DNA of 54,350 nt from VRUE01 sp036525295 (GTDB lineage: Bacteria > Actinomycetota > Thermoleophilia > Solirubrobacterales > 70-9): contig DATDAQ010000081.1 in the NCBI GenBank assembly GCA_036525295.1, positions 1 to 54,350 on the forward strand. The letters are read 5' to 3'. The position numbers and the translations under genes were made by a program. The notes under the pieces were generated by a model. It was not told the origin of the DNA. It saw only the letters and a list, made by a program, of their open reading frames with translations, and ran no database searches. This document shows positions 41,366-50,243 of the stretch, one piece after another (position 1 is the first letter of the stretch; every line of letters begins with the position of its first letter).

Positions 41366-42600
41366 AGGTTCGGTTTGAGCCGAGGGAGAGCCGCCTTGGC
41401 GATGTACTGCTGCCCGGCGGTGAGCGTGAACGATTTCTCCTTGACGAAGTCGCGGACCGACACGATGCCTTCGGCAACCTTGAACAGGGTCGACGCGTCG
41501 CAGCGATCGACGACGAGCCAGGTAGTTCCCCTCACCGTCGCCGAGCCGTAACTGCCGTTCGTCTCGTAGTTCCCCTTGCCGCTGCCCCACACCTTGCGAC
41601 CGCCGCTGCCCCGGCGGGCGCGGCTGACGGTCGCGGTGCGCTTGCGCGTCGAGCCCCGTCGCTCGCACATCCGCCGGCCGGCGAGCTTCAGCTCGACCGC
41701 TTTGTCATCGCCGTGCTCCTGACTGACGACGAACACGCCGCCCCAGAAGTGCGCCTCCTGCAGCTCCCCGGAAGACCCTTTCGACGCGGTCAGGTCGACG
41801 ACTCCGTGGCGGGTGTTGATCAGGCAGCCGAGAGGCACCTGTTTGAAGGAGGTCAGTCTGGAGTACTCGTCTTCGCCAGGGCACTGCAGCTCGACCGTGC
41901 CCTCCACGAGCTCGAGGTTGACGCTCTCGCCGGCAACCGGCCGAGGCGGGCCGGTGTCGATCGTGACGCTCGGAACCGCCGAGATCGTCGCTTCGGGCGG
42001 CGTGGTGTCGACGGTGAAGCTCGCGCTGGCGGGGGTCGGATCGGCGTCGCCTACCTCGTTCACGGCGCGGACTTCGAAGGTGTGGAGACCCTCGGCCAGA
42101 GACGGGTAGGACTGCGGCGAAGTGCATGGGAGCCAGTCGCCCGGGTCGGTCGAGTCGAGGCGGCACTCGAATGTGCCCGGCTCCGAAGAGGTGAAGGCGA
42201 AGCTCGCGGAGCTCGCGTCGATCGTGCCGCTTGGGGCCTCTGCAAGCGTCGTCTCGGGGGGCTCGGTCTCGACGGTGAAGCTCGCAACGGAGGGCGTCGG
42301 ATCGGGGTGCCCAGGGCGATTGAGGGCCCGGACTTCGAATCTATGGGGACCGTCGGCGAGGGATGTGTAGGACTGCGGCGAAGTGCATGGGATCCAGTCG
42401 CCCGGGTCGGTCGAGTCGAGGCGGCACTGGAAGCCCCCGTCCAGCGGGGAGTCGAAGGTGAAGGTGACCGACCGGGTGTCGATCGTGCCGGTTGGCCCGG
42501 AGGTAATCCGCGTGTTGGTCACCGACGCCGACCCGCCGGTAGGCAGCACGAAGAAAGCGAGCACCACGAGCAGCGTCCCCTTGACCGTCTTCCCTCGCAT
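41356..42600 (-). CDS. Secreted protein with tandem Ig-like repeats and FecR-like domain
   Basis: A 414-residue exported protein with an N-terminal signal (RGKTVKGTLLVVLAFFVLPTGGSA). Two tandem Ig-like repeats follow, each with FQCRLDSTDPGDWIPCTSPQSY-type sequence and thus a Cys pair. The C-terminal region (AGESVNLELVEGTVELQCPG ... GVVDLTASKG) resembles the FecR-like extracellular domain. The Ig repeats share long near-identical DNA blocks. ATG 42600 was chosen because the signal peptide begins there. It is probably surface-exposed; function unknown. Confidence 0.7.
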   Translation of the reverse strand: MRGKTVKGTLLVVLAFFVLPTGGSASVTNTRITSGPTGTIDTRSVTFTFDSPLDGGFQCRLDSTDPGDWIPCTSPQSYTSLADGPHRFEVRALNRPGHPDPTPSVASFTVETEPPETTLAEAPSGTIDASSASFAFTSSEPGTFECRLDSTDPGDWLPCTSPQSYPSLAEGLHTFEVRAVNEVGDADPTPASASFTVDTTPPEATISAVPSVTIDTGPPRPVAGESVNLELVEGTVELQCPGEDEYSRLTSFKQVPLGCLINTRHGVVDLTASKGSSGELQEAHFWGGVFVVSQEHGDDKAVELKLAGRRMCERRGSTRKRTATVSRARRGSGGRKVWGSGKGNYETNGSYGSATVRGTTWLVVDRCDASTLFKVAEGIVSVRDFVKEKSFTLTAGQQYIAKAALPRLKPNLWP

Positions 42601-42734
42601 TGGATGGAGGACCTTACCTATTCGGCCGCGAAACAACAAAGCTTGAGCCAAACCCGAAAAAGGCAACGAATTTTCGTAACCGTCGCGTCGCTTAGGCTGC
42701 CCCGGCACATGCTCCCGACCGTTTTTTCGCGCCC

Positions 42735-43127
42735 TTGACCTGGGTAGAAGCCTTCGCGGTTCTCATCGCCTCCCACCTGGTGGGCGACTTCCTGCTCCAG
42801 ACGGACTGGCAGGCCCGCCACAAGCAGGGCGGTCTCGGCGCCGATCCGGTCCGCCGGCGGGCGCTGCTGGCCCATGTCGCCACATACACCGCGGCATTCC
42901 TCCCCGCTCTGGTCTGGATCGGACTCGAACGCGACGTGACCTGGGCGGTGGCCATGGGCGCCGTCATCGCCATCCCGCACTGGATTCAGGACGACGGGCG
43001 CCTGCTCGACGCCTACATGGCCAGGGTCAAGGGCCTCTCGCAAACGTCCTCAGGGCTGCGCGTCGCCGTCGACCAGTCCTTCCACGCGGTCTTTCTCTTC
43101 GGCACCGCGCTGCTGGTCGTCGCCTGA
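42735..43127 (+). CDS. DUF3307 membrane protein
   Basis: A 130-residue membrane protein with the DUF3307 signature ASHLVGDFLLQTDWQARHK at the N-terminus. Helices at about 48-64, 70-84 and 113-129 follow; the last contains DQSFHAVFLFGTALL. Function unknown. TTG start. Its last 78 bp overlap, tail to tail, the 3' end of the adenylate cyclase gene on the other strand. Confidence 0.75.
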   Translation: MTWVEAFAVLIASHLVGDFLLQTDWQARHKQGGLGADPVRRRALLAHVATYTAAFLPALVWIGLERDVTWAVAMGAVIAIPHWIQDDGRLLDAYMARVKGLSQTSSGLRVAVDQSFHAVFLFGTALLVVA

Positions 43128-44894
43128 TTGGCGCTCGCGCCTCGTCGGCAGCGTCCAGACGGTGACCGCGTGCGCACGACCTCTCACCTCGTGCTCGCCG
43201 ACAAGCTCCAGGTCGGGCACCTCCCGCCGCAGCGCTTGCCGGGTGGAGTCGGCGATGAAGATCTGGTGACCGGTTCCTTTGGTCATGCTCTCGAGGCGGG
43301 CGGCGGTGTTGGTGGTGTCGCCGATCGCCGTGTACTCGACCCGGCGCTCGGAGCCGACCTGGCCGCTCATCACCATGCCGGTATTGAGGCCGATGCCCAT
43401 GTCGAACCCCCGGTCCATCCCGGCCTCTTCCATCCAGGCGTTGAAGCGCGACAGGCGCGCTCCGAGCATCTCGCGCGCCGCCGCCACCGCGCGGTCGGCG
43501 TGGTCGGGCTGCTCCAGCGGGGCGCCGAACACGGCCATGATCCCGTCCCCCATGAAGGCGACGAGGGTGCCTCCATGGTCCATGATCGCGTCGCTCATCT
43601 CCCCCAGGTAACGGTTGAGCACCTCGATCACCGTGTCGGGCGGAAGCGCCTCGGAGAAGCTGGTGAAGCCGCGCAGGTCGCTGAAGAGGACCGTGGTCTC
43701 GCGCCGCATCCCGCCGAGCCGTAGGTCCTCGTCGGTGCGGGAGAGCACTTCGCTGACGACGGCCGCGGGGACGAAGCGGGCAAAGGTGTCGTGGACGCGC
43801 TGGCGCTCGAAGGCATTGATCACGTAGTTGACGGCCAGGGCGCCGAGAGCAGAGAGGACCAGGGCAAGCAGCGGGTAGACGGCCGGCAGCACGCTGCCGG
43901 AGTCGAAAGCCAGCTGGACGGCGACGGCATAGAGAAGGCCGAGGGCGAGCGCGACGAGGAGGGCGGGCAAGGCCTTCATCCGCAGCGTCACCGCGGCCGG
44001 GGCGGCGGCCAGCAGGAGGATCAGCAGCAGGTCGACGACGAGGCTGGAGGAGGAGAGCGGGAATCCGCGAATGGCGGTCCAGGCCGCGTTCGCCTGGATT
44101 TCCGGCCCCGACATCAGCTCGTCTTTCGTGGTCGAGGTCGCGTGCACGTCCTGCAGCGAGGGTGCCGTCGCCCCCACGATCACGGTCTTGCCGCGGAAGG
44201 CCGAATCCGGCACCTTCCCGCGCAGCACTCGCGAGTAGGAGTAATTGGCGATCGTGTTCGGCGGGCCCCGGTAGTCGATCCAGGCTTCGCCGTCGCCTTC
44301 CAGATCGGACCGCTCGATCTCCTCGCCGGTCGTGGCTTCCGCGGTGGCGACGCCGAAGCTGACGAGGCCGTCGATCTCGTACGGCATTTTCCGAAACTTC
44401 CCGCCTGGCTGGGTGACCAGATTCGTGTTGGCGGCGCGGGCATCGATGCTGCGGACGACTTCTTCGCCACCGAAGATCCGGCTCTTCCCGTTTTCCGTTT
44501 CGGTCGTCGAAAGCACCACGCCGCCGACCCGGGCCACCGCTTCGATCAGGGCGATGTCCTGCCGCGACTTCGTTTTCTCCGTGAACTGGATGTCGACCGC
44601 GATCACCTTCGCTCCCGCTTCGCGCAGGCGGTCGATCACCCGCCCGTGCAGCGAGCGCGGGAAAGGCCACTGCACTCCAAGTTCGGTGAAGGTGCGGTCG
44701 TCGATCGCGACGACGGCGACGTCGTCCGGCCGCTCCTGGGTGCCCCGCACCGAGAAGCGAGCGTCGACGGTCTGCAGCTCGAGACTGCGTGTCAGGTGGG
44801 TGGCGTAGGCGACGATCGCGATCGCCGCAGACGCGACGACGACGAGGAGAATCGCCAGTTCGCGGCGCCGCCGCAGCTTGCGCGGGGCCGTCAC
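43050..44894 (-). CDS. CHASE2-domain class III adenylate/guanylate cyclase
   Basis: A 614-residue membrane cyclase. TM1 is at about 13-33. The extracellular CHASE2 domain is at about 40-280 (VDARFSVRGTQERPDDVAVVAID, WPFPRSLHGRVIDRL, IDYRGP). Three TM helices (about 285-360) and the cytoplasmic cyclase domain (about 405-580) follow. Metal Asp residues are in VLFSDLRGFTSF and GDGIMAVFG, and the transition-state Asn/Arg pair is in GDTTNTAARLE. The substrate-specifying residues were not resolved, though cAMP is likely given the downstream partner. It overlaps the cNMP-domain transporter by ATGA. Confidence 0.92.
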   Translation of the reverse strand: MTAPRKLRRRRELAILLVVVASAAIAIVAYATHLTRSLELQTVDARFSVRGTQERPDDVAVVAIDDRTFTELGVQWPFPRSLHGRVIDRLREAGAKVIAVDIQFTEKTKSRQDIALIEAVARVGGVVLSTTETENGKSRIFGGEEVVRSIDARAANTNLVTQPGGKFRKMPYEIDGLVSFGVATAEATTGEEIERSDLEGDGEAWIDYRGPPNTIANYSYSRVLRGKVPDSAFRGKTVIVGATAPSLQDVHATSTTKDELMSGPEIQANAAWTAIRGFPLSSSSLVVDLLLILLLAAAPAAVTLRMKALPALLVALALGLLYAVAVQLAFDSGSVLPAVYPLLALVLSALGALAVNYVINAFERQRVHDTFARFVPAAVVSEVLSRTDEDLRLGGMRRETTVLFSDLRGFTSFSEALPPDTVIEVLNRYLGEMSDAIMDHGGTLVAFMGDGIMAVFGAPLEQPDHADRAVAAAREMLGARLSRFNAWMEEAGMDRGFDMGIGLNTGMVMSGQVGSERRVEYTAIGDTTNTAARLESMTKGTGHQIFIADSTRQALRREVPDLELVGEHEVRGRAHAVTVWTLPTRRERQSGDDQQRGAEEKDRVEGLVDGDAQP

Positions 44895-46582
44895 TCAGAG
44901 ACCGCCGTGGTGGGCCTCTCCCCAGGCCAGCGCTCGCCGGCCACCGCCGTCGCCAGCTGGTGGCTGCGCCGGTGCCCGGTCACGGCGAGCAGGAACTGGT
45001 CGCGGTCCAGGGCGAGAAGGTGTGTGTCCACGGTCGTCCGCACCGTCGCCGTGCGCGGGACGTCGTGGAGCAGCGCGATCTCCCCGAACGATTCGCCCGG
45101 CCCCTCGTTGCGACGGAAGACCCCGTCTTCGAAGACCTCGACCTGACCGTCCTCGATCAGGAAGAAGCGGTCGCCGATCTCGCCCTGGACGATCACGTCC
45201 TTGCCGGCCGGCAGCTCCAGTGGCGCGAGGTCGTGGCTGAGCCGCTCCAGCGTCGCCAGCGGCAGCGGCGCGAAGATCGGGTTGCCGCGCAGCAGCCTGT
45301 AATGCTCCTCGGCCACGGGGGCGCCGACCTCGTAGGCGCGCAGGCGAGTCCACCAGAGGATTACGAAGACCGGCAGCAGCGCGCCGAGGGCGATCAGCGC
45401 ACCGCGGACGTGCAGCAGCGCGACGAGGAGGACGGCGCCGATCGAGCCGACCGCCATCGCCGCCTGGCGACCCGCCTCGAGCGAGCCGATCACCCGGCCG
45501 AGCGTCTCGTCGGAGCCAAGGCGCTGCATCAGCGTCTTGGCCGCGACCTCGACGAAGACGAAGCCGATCCCGATCGCCAGCCAGCCGACATACGCGGTGG
45601 TCGCGTGGGGAGCGATCCCGGGCAGCATCGTGGCCAGGCCCACCAGGAGGCTGCCGCCCGCTATCGCCAGCACCAGCCTGCCGCGGTCGAAAAGCATTCC
45701 CAGCGCCACCGCGCCGAGGACCGCCCCGATCCCCCAGGTCGCGTTGAGGAAGCCAACGCTCCCCTCCTCGAGGTGGAGCAGCTCCAGCGCCATCACCACG
45801 ACCATCACGTCGGCGAACCCCTCGAAGAGGAAGAGCAGCACCAGCGTCGCCGAGGAGAGTCGCAGCGCCGGATCCGCGGCAAGGGTTCGCGCGCCGAGGG
45901 TGACGTCGCGGAAGGCGTTCGACACCTCGTCCTTCTCGCCGACGTAGTCAGGCCGGCGGTCGCTGCGGACTCCGCGCACGAGAAGGCAGACGAGGAGGGC
46001 GGCGCCGGCCGCAACCCCGATCACGAACGCCGGCGAGGTCGGGTGGAGCAAGAGGCCGGCAACGAGGGCGGCGAGAAGGGCGCCGCCGTTCTCCATCACG
46101 CTGTGGGAGACGTTGCTGGCCGAGTGCTGCTGCGGCGTCTCGACGAGGGTCGGCGTCAGCGCGATGTGCGCGGGCCCGTAGCCGCAGGCGGCGACGGCGA
46201 AGAGCGCGGGGAAGGCGAAGACGACCGCGGTCGGAGCATCGAGAGCGGCGGCCGCGGCGGCGAGGAGGAGGACGACCGCGGTAGCGGCGGCGCTGCCGAG
46301 CATCACCGTGCGCCGCGGAAAGCGGTCGATCAGGAGGCCGACGAGCGGCGAGACGATCGCCGCCGGCAGGAAGCGGATCAGGGCGACGATGCCGACGCCC
46401 GCCGCCCCGTGCGCCTCGAAGCCGTAGACGCCGAGGGCGATCGTGAAGCACCAAGTCGCGAACGAGGTGCCGGCGGCGGCAACGCCCAGCAGGCCCATGT
46501 CGCGATCGCGGAACTCGAGAACGAGCGCGCCTACGGTGGCCTTCAGGGTCGTCCAGGTACTCGCGATCACCCGCGGCAACAT
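44891..46582 (-). CDS. MFS transporter with C-terminal cyclic-nucleotide-binding domain
   Basis: A 563-residue protein. The first roughly 410 residues form a 12-TM MFS transporter (motif VGLLIDRFPRRTVMLGSA). The C-terminal 120 residues are a cNMP-binding fold. The phosphate-binding cassette ESFGEIALLHDVPRTATV keeps the Glu and Arg that hold cyclic nucleotide. The next gene in the operon, overlapping by 4 bp, is an adenylate cyclase. Transport is therefore probably gated by, or reports on, cAMP. The transported substrate is unknown. Confidence 0.9.
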   Translation of the reverse strand: MLPRVIASTWTTLKATVGALVLEFRDRDMGLLGVAAAGTSFATWCFTIALGVYGFEAHGAAGVGIVALIRFLPAAIVSPLVGLLIDRFPRRTVMLGSAAATAVVLLLAAAAAALDAPTAVVFAFPALFAVAACGYGPAHIALTPTLVETPQQHSASNVSHSVMENGGALLAALVAGLLLHPTSPAFVIGVAAGAALLVCLLVRGVRSDRRPDYVGEKDEVSNAFRDVTLGARTLAADPALRLSSATLVLLFLFEGFADVMVVVMALELLHLEEGSVGFLNATWGIGAVLGAVALGMLFDRGRLVLAIAGGSLLVGLATMLPGIAPHATTAYVGWLAIGIGFVFVEVAAKTLMQRLGSDETLGRVIGSLEAGRQAAMAVGSIGAVLLVALLHVRGALIALGALLPVFVILWWTRLRAYEVGAPVAEEHYRLLRGNPIFAPLPLATLERLSHDLAPLELPAGKDVIVQGEIGDRFFLIEDGQVEVFEDGVFRRNEGPGESFGEIALLHDVPRTATVRTTVDTHLLALDRDQFLLAVTGHRRSHQLATAVAGERWPGERPTTAVSE

Positions 46583-46611
46583 AGCCGCTTTCGGCTATGA
46601 GCCTTTCGACC

Positions 46612-48351
46612 TCAGGTGTTCTGGTACAGCGGCCCGTCGCCGCCCTCTGGCGTCGTCAGGCGGCCGCCCTTGGCGGTGATCGCGCCGCACTGGACGCAGT
46701 TGGTGTAGTTGACGATCACGTCGACGTCGCCGGTCTCGGGGGCGTCGTCGGGGATCTCGTAGACGCCGGCGGGGCACATCCACTTCCAGGTCTCGGCGAT
46801 CTCACGGGGGACTCGCTTCTGGACGCGGATGTGGTTGGGGGCGTCGTCGCGGGTGGCGTTGCCGGTGATGAAGACGCTGGAGAGCTTGTCGAAGGTGAGC
46901 TTGCCGTCGGGCTGGGGGTAGCCGTCCCTGGTCTCGCCGACGAACATCGGCTGGGCGTCGTTGCGGTGCAGCTTCCAGCGGCCGCCGGGAAAGCGGCCCT
47001 TGGTGGCGATCATCATGTTGACCAAGGGCCCGCCTTTGAGCAGGCCCTTCTGGAAGGGCTGGCGGGTGTTGCGCTGCTCGTGGAGGTCCTTGCGGATGAT
47101 CGATTCCTCGACCGCCTGCTCGTATCCCGAGAAGTCGTCGCTGCCGGCCTTCAGCGCGGCGTAGATCTGCTCCGCGGCGAGCATCCCCGCCACGATCGCG
47201 TAGTGGACGCCCTTCAGCGCCGCCAGGTTGACCATGCCGGCACCGTCGCCGACGATCGCGGCACCGGGCATCGAGAGCTTCGGCATCGCCCAGTAGCCAC
47301 CCGCCGGGATCGCCTTCGCCCCCCAGCCGACGCGCTCGCCGCCCTCGAGGATCTCGCGCACCATCGGGTGCGTCTTGAACTGCTGTAGGAAGTCGTGGGC
47401 GGAGCTGGTCGCGTCGGCGTAGTCGAGGTCGAGGACGAAGCCGATCGAGACCAGGTCCTCGCCGGTCTTCTCGTCCTTCATCGGGTAGATCCAGGAGCCG
47501 CCGATTTGGTGGTAGCGCGCGGATATCTTCAGCGGCCAACCGGCCAGCGTGTGGATCACGCGGTCCAGCGGCTTGGCCACCTTCCAGACCTCTTTGACGC
47601 CCAGCTCCCAGACCTGTGGCTCGCGTCCCTCGTCGAGGCCGAACTCGCGCACGGCGGCGTCGGTGAGGTGGCCCCAGCAGCCCTCGGCGAGGACGGTCGC
47701 CCTGGCGGCGATGTCGGTCCCGGGCTCGAAGTTGCCCAGCTCCTCGCCCTCTTTGCCGCGCCCCTTGTCGCCGGAGCGCACGCCGACGACGGCGCCGTCG
47801 GAGACGATCAACTGCGTGGCGGCCGTCTCGGTCAGCAGGTAGGCGCCCGCCTCCTCGGCCTGGCGCTGCATATAGCGGCAGAGCGCCGCGACCGAGATGA
47901 CCTCATTGCCGTGGTTGCGCTGCGGCGGGGGCGGCGGGATGCGGATCTTCGTCTTGGCGCTTGGCAGGACGTAGATCGCCTCCTTTTCCACCTCGCCGAA
48001 GGCGAAGCCCTCCTGGCGCCACTGCTCGCGGCTCATCTCCGGAAAAAGCTCCTGCAGCGGGCCCGGCCGCATCACCGCCCCGGAGAGGTTGTGGCCGCCG
48101 CAGGTCTTTGCCTTCTCGACCACGGCGACCGGGACCTCGCCGAGCTTCTCCATCGTCTCCGAATCGTCGGCCAGGAGCTGCAGCAGGCGGTTGGCGCAGG
48201 CGAGCCCGGCGGTGCCGCCGCCGACGATCGCGACGCCGATCTCGATCCGATCGTCCTCGCCGTCGAGCGAGCGCTTGACGAACTCCTCGCGCGGCTCGAC
48301 CGGGGGCGGGAACTCCGCCGGCACGAACTTCCCGTCGCCGTACTGGAACAT
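46612..48351 (-). CDS. Electron-transfer flavoprotein:quinone oxidoreductase
   Basis: A 579-residue FAD and iron-sulfur enzyme passing electrons from ETF to quinone. FAD motif IVGGGTAGLACANRLL is at about 42-57. The GGHNLSGAV, AIPAGGYWAMPKL and AIVGDGAGMVN regions match ETF-QO/FixC. The C-terminal cluster region has CPAGVYE and NCVQCG, but the fourth Cys of the usual NCxxCKTC pattern is Ile, leaving three Cys. It ends with the conserved TPEGGDGPLY. Either the cluster is atypical or another ligand substitutes. Confidence 0.9.
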   Translation of the reverse strand: MFQYGDGKFVPAEFPPPVEPREEFVKRSLDGEDDRIEIGVAIVGGGTAGLACANRLLQLLADDSETMEKLGEVPVAVVEKAKTCGGHNLSGAVMRPGPLQELFPEMSREQWRQEGFAFGEVEKEAIYVLPSAKTKIRIPPPPPQRNHGNEVISVAALCRYMQRQAEEAGAYLLTETAATQLIVSDGAVVGVRSGDKGRGKEGEELGNFEPGTDIAARATVLAEGCWGHLTDAAVREFGLDEGREPQVWELGVKEVWKVAKPLDRVIHTLAGWPLKISARYHQIGGSWIYPMKDEKTGEDLVSIGFVLDLDYADATSSAHDFLQQFKTHPMVREILEGGERVGWGAKAIPAGGYWAMPKLSMPGAAIVGDGAGMVNLAALKGVHYAIVAGMLAAEQIYAALKAGSDDFSGYEQAVEESIIRKDLHEQRNTRQPFQKGLLKGGPLVNMMIATKGRFPGGRWKLHRNDAQPMFVGETRDGYPQPDGKLTFDKLSSVFITGNATRDDAPNHIRVQKRVPREIAETWKWMCPAGVYEIPDDAPETGDVDVIVNYTNCVQCGAITAKGGRLTTPEGGDGPLYQNT

Positions 48352-48388
48352 GCCGGGACTATATCCCGGCGGTTGACTGACGAGTCAA

Positions 48389-49681
48389 TCAGCCGAGGGT
48401 GGCGCCGACGCCGTGCTGGCGGAACTCTTCGAGCATCTCGCCCATCGCGTCGACGTCACAGGCGACGCCTTCAGCCCAAGGCTTGTCGGGATGCTCGTCG
48501 AGGGTCTTGTAGCCGTTGCCGCTGACTATCGCGACCACCGTGTCGTCGGGGCCGAGCTTGCCTTCGTTGGCGAGCCTGGCGGTACAGGCGATCGTGGTGC
48601 CTCCGGCTGGCTCGGTGAGGATGCCCTCGGTGGCGCCGAGCAAGTCGATCGCCTCGAAGATCTCCCGGTCGGTGGCGGTCGCGGCGCTGCCGCCACGCGA
48701 CGTCACCGCGTCGACCACAAGCGGGCCGTCGCCGGGCGCGCCGATCGCGATCGAGTGCGCCGCGGTGTGCGGGGTCTGCGGCTCGATCCGACCCGAGCCG
48801 TCGCTGATCGCCGTTGCGATCGGACTACAGCCCTCGGCCTGAGCCACGTCGATCCTGACTCCCGAGGTCTCCGCCAGCCCCACGGTCTCGAGCTCGATCA
48901 GGCCCTTGTGCACGCGCGAGGAGAGCGTGCCCCCGGCGGCCGGGATGACGATGTGGTCGGGGGCCGCCCACTCGAGCTGCTCGACCACCTCGTAGGCAAC
49001 CGTCTTCGCCCCCTCGGCGTAGAACGGCCGCAGGGTGATGTTCGCGAACTGGATACCGCTGGCGAGGGCGAGCTCGCGGCAGGCCCGGTTGGCTTCGTCG
49101 TAGTTGCCGTCGAGCTGGCAGACGGCGGCACCGAGCGCCCGGCAGGCGCGTGCCTTGCCGCGCTCCATGTTCGACGGGTAGAAGACGTAGGCGGTGACCC
49201 CAGCCTTGGAGGCCAGCGAGGAGACGGCGGTGCCGACGTTGCCGGTCGAGACGCAGCCGATCTCGTCCTTGCCGAGCTCGAGCAGGCGCGCTACCGCCAT
49301 CGAGACGACGCGGTCCTTGTAGGAGAGGCTGGGGCGCGAGGTGCTGTCGTCCTTGAGGTAGAGCTTCTTGAGGCCGAGCTCGGCGCCGAGCCGGTCGGCG
49401 TGGATCAGCGGCGTGCGCCCGCTGTAGCGCCCCACCCGGGCCTGGGCCTTCGCGTCGACGATCGGCAGCAGCTCCTCGAAGCGCCAGATGTTGATCTCGC
49501 GCTCGGCCGGTGGGATCTCGCCGAGTCGCTCCCTGGCCAGCTCGTAGTCGTAGTCGATGTCGAGCCCGTTGCCGCAGCCAAGGCACTTGGACGTCGTGTC
49601 GAGAAGCGGCAGGCGGCGGCCGCAATCGCGGCAGACCAGTTCGGTCGCGCAGGAGCGGGTTCGGTCCTCAGAGCTCAGCAT
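48389..49681 (-). CDS. thrC: Threonine synthase
   Basis: PLP enzyme converting O-phosphohomoserine to threonine, 430 residues. An N-terminal zinc ribbon (CRDCGRRL ... CLGCGNGLD) precedes the PLP fold. The PLP Lys lies in SLSYKDRVVSMA. STGNVGTAVSSLA is the phosphate-binding loop region, and SGNGYKTLDE is the C-terminal motif. ATG 49681 has GAGGAG 8 bases upstream. A longer open frame starts at 49786 but contains the promoter, so it is rejected. Confidence 0.93.
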   Translation of the reverse strand: MLSSEDRTRSCATELVCRDCGRRLPLLDTTSKCLGCGNGLDIDYDYELARERLGEIPPAEREINIWRFEELLPIVDAKAQARVGRYSGRTPLIHADRLGAELGLKKLYLKDDSTSRPSLSYKDRVVSMAVARLLELGKDEIGCVSTGNVGTAVSSLASKAGVTAYVFYPSNMERGKARACRALGAAVCQLDGNYDEANRACRELALASGIQFANITLRPFYAEGAKTVAYEVVEQLEWAAPDHIVIPAAGGTLSSRVHKGLIELETVGLAETSGVRIDVAQAEGCSPIATAISDGSGRIEPQTPHTAAHSIAIGAPGDGPLVVDAVTSRGGSAATATDREIFEAIDLLGATEGILTEPAGGTTIACTARLANEGKLGPDDTVVAIVSGNGYKTLDEHPDKPWAEGVACDVDAMGEMLEEFRQHGVGATLG

Positions 49682-49768
49682 CGACGATCTCCTCTGAGCA
49701 GGGTACTGGGCGCTCCAAGGTGCTGCCATTACCCCGGCTCCGATCGCGCCTCCGCATAGAACCAAGGG

Positions 49769-49796
49769 GTATAACAGACCCGCCATAACCGATCAA
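49769..49796 (-). promoter_or_regulatory. Sigma-70-type promoter for thrC
   Basis: Minus strand TTGATC, 16 bp, TTATAC preceded by TG (extended -10). Transcription would start about 80 bases before the thrC ATG. The upstream ncRNA promoter has the same TGTTATAC -10 element. Confidence 0.55.
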
Positions 49797-49827
49797 CCAA
49801 CTTTGTGTATTTGTCGAGTCCTGCAAA

Positions 49828-49880
49828 GAATTGGGCCCGTCCGAGCGGTGTCAGCATTCCGCGAGGACGGGCCCGAATTC
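49828..49880 (-). terminator. Long terminator hairpin of the thrC-upstream transcript
   Basis: GGGCCCGTCC (49833-49842) pairs perfectly with 49865-49874, extended by GAATT/AATTC past one bulged base. Minus-strand RNA continues into TTCTTT. It separates the candidate RNA from the thrC promoter. Confidence 0.65.
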
Positions 49881-50172
49881 ATCGTGGCCATCGATCCGGC
49901 CACGGCTAAGAACCTGCGCTGCGGCCAGCTACATGGCCGCCCCCCCTCTCCGGGGACCTAGCTGCCAGAGGTGAGAGGGCGAAGCAGCCGTCGTGGCGGG
50001 CAGCGCCACTCGCGCGAGGTGGGGCAGTGCGCGCAGCGCCACCGCCTTCCTTGTGTTGCACCCGAAACGGCCGTCGTCTCGACTCATGACTCGACACAAC
50101 TCCTTAGCCATCGCAAGGCGAGTCGCCCCTAACCGGGATTCTCACCTCTCCGCTAGCGCTTTGGTCGTCAGC
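49828..50172 (-). ncRNA. Candidate standalone structured RNA upstream of thrC
   Basis: About 345 bases bounded by its own promoter (50180-50208) and terminator (49828-49880). Perfect hairpins lie at 49921-49940 (GCGGCCA/TGGCCGC) and 49883-49904 (CGTGGCC/GGCCACG). A GGTGAG/CTCGCC stem lies near the 5' end and a TTGTGT/ACACAA pairing further in. It lacks the signatures of tmRNA, RNase P, SRP and common riboswitches that I checked by eye. A 60-codon ORF (50111-49929) lies inside but without a ribosome binding site. An Ms1/6S-like role is one option. Confidence 0.45.
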
Positions 50173-50179
50173 GCGTTAC

Positions 50180-50208
50180 GTATAACACACGCTCCCACTA
50201 CCGGTCAA
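50180..50208 (-). promoter_or_regulatory. Strong sigma-70-type promoter driving the candidate ncRNA
   Basis: Minus strand TTGACC, exactly 17 bp, TTATAC with upstream TG. This is the best promoter match in the window. A perfect 12-bp palindrome TTTTGCGCAAAA (50213-50224) sits directly upstream of the -35 box and could be a regulator site. Confidence 0.65.
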
Positions 50209-50243
50209 GGCTTTTTGCGCAAAAGTGGCTGACCGCTGAACGC

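Noticed and set aside
49682..49786. N-terminal extension of thrC to the ATG at 49786
   Set aside because: The region contains the extended -10 promoter, and the GAGGAG site precedes the ATG at 49681.
49929..50111. 60-codon minus-strand ORF inside the thrC-upstream RNA
   Set aside because: No ribosome binding site at a proper distance, Arg/Ala/Pro-rich product without features, and it overlaps strong hairpins. Kept only as an alternative to the ncRNA.
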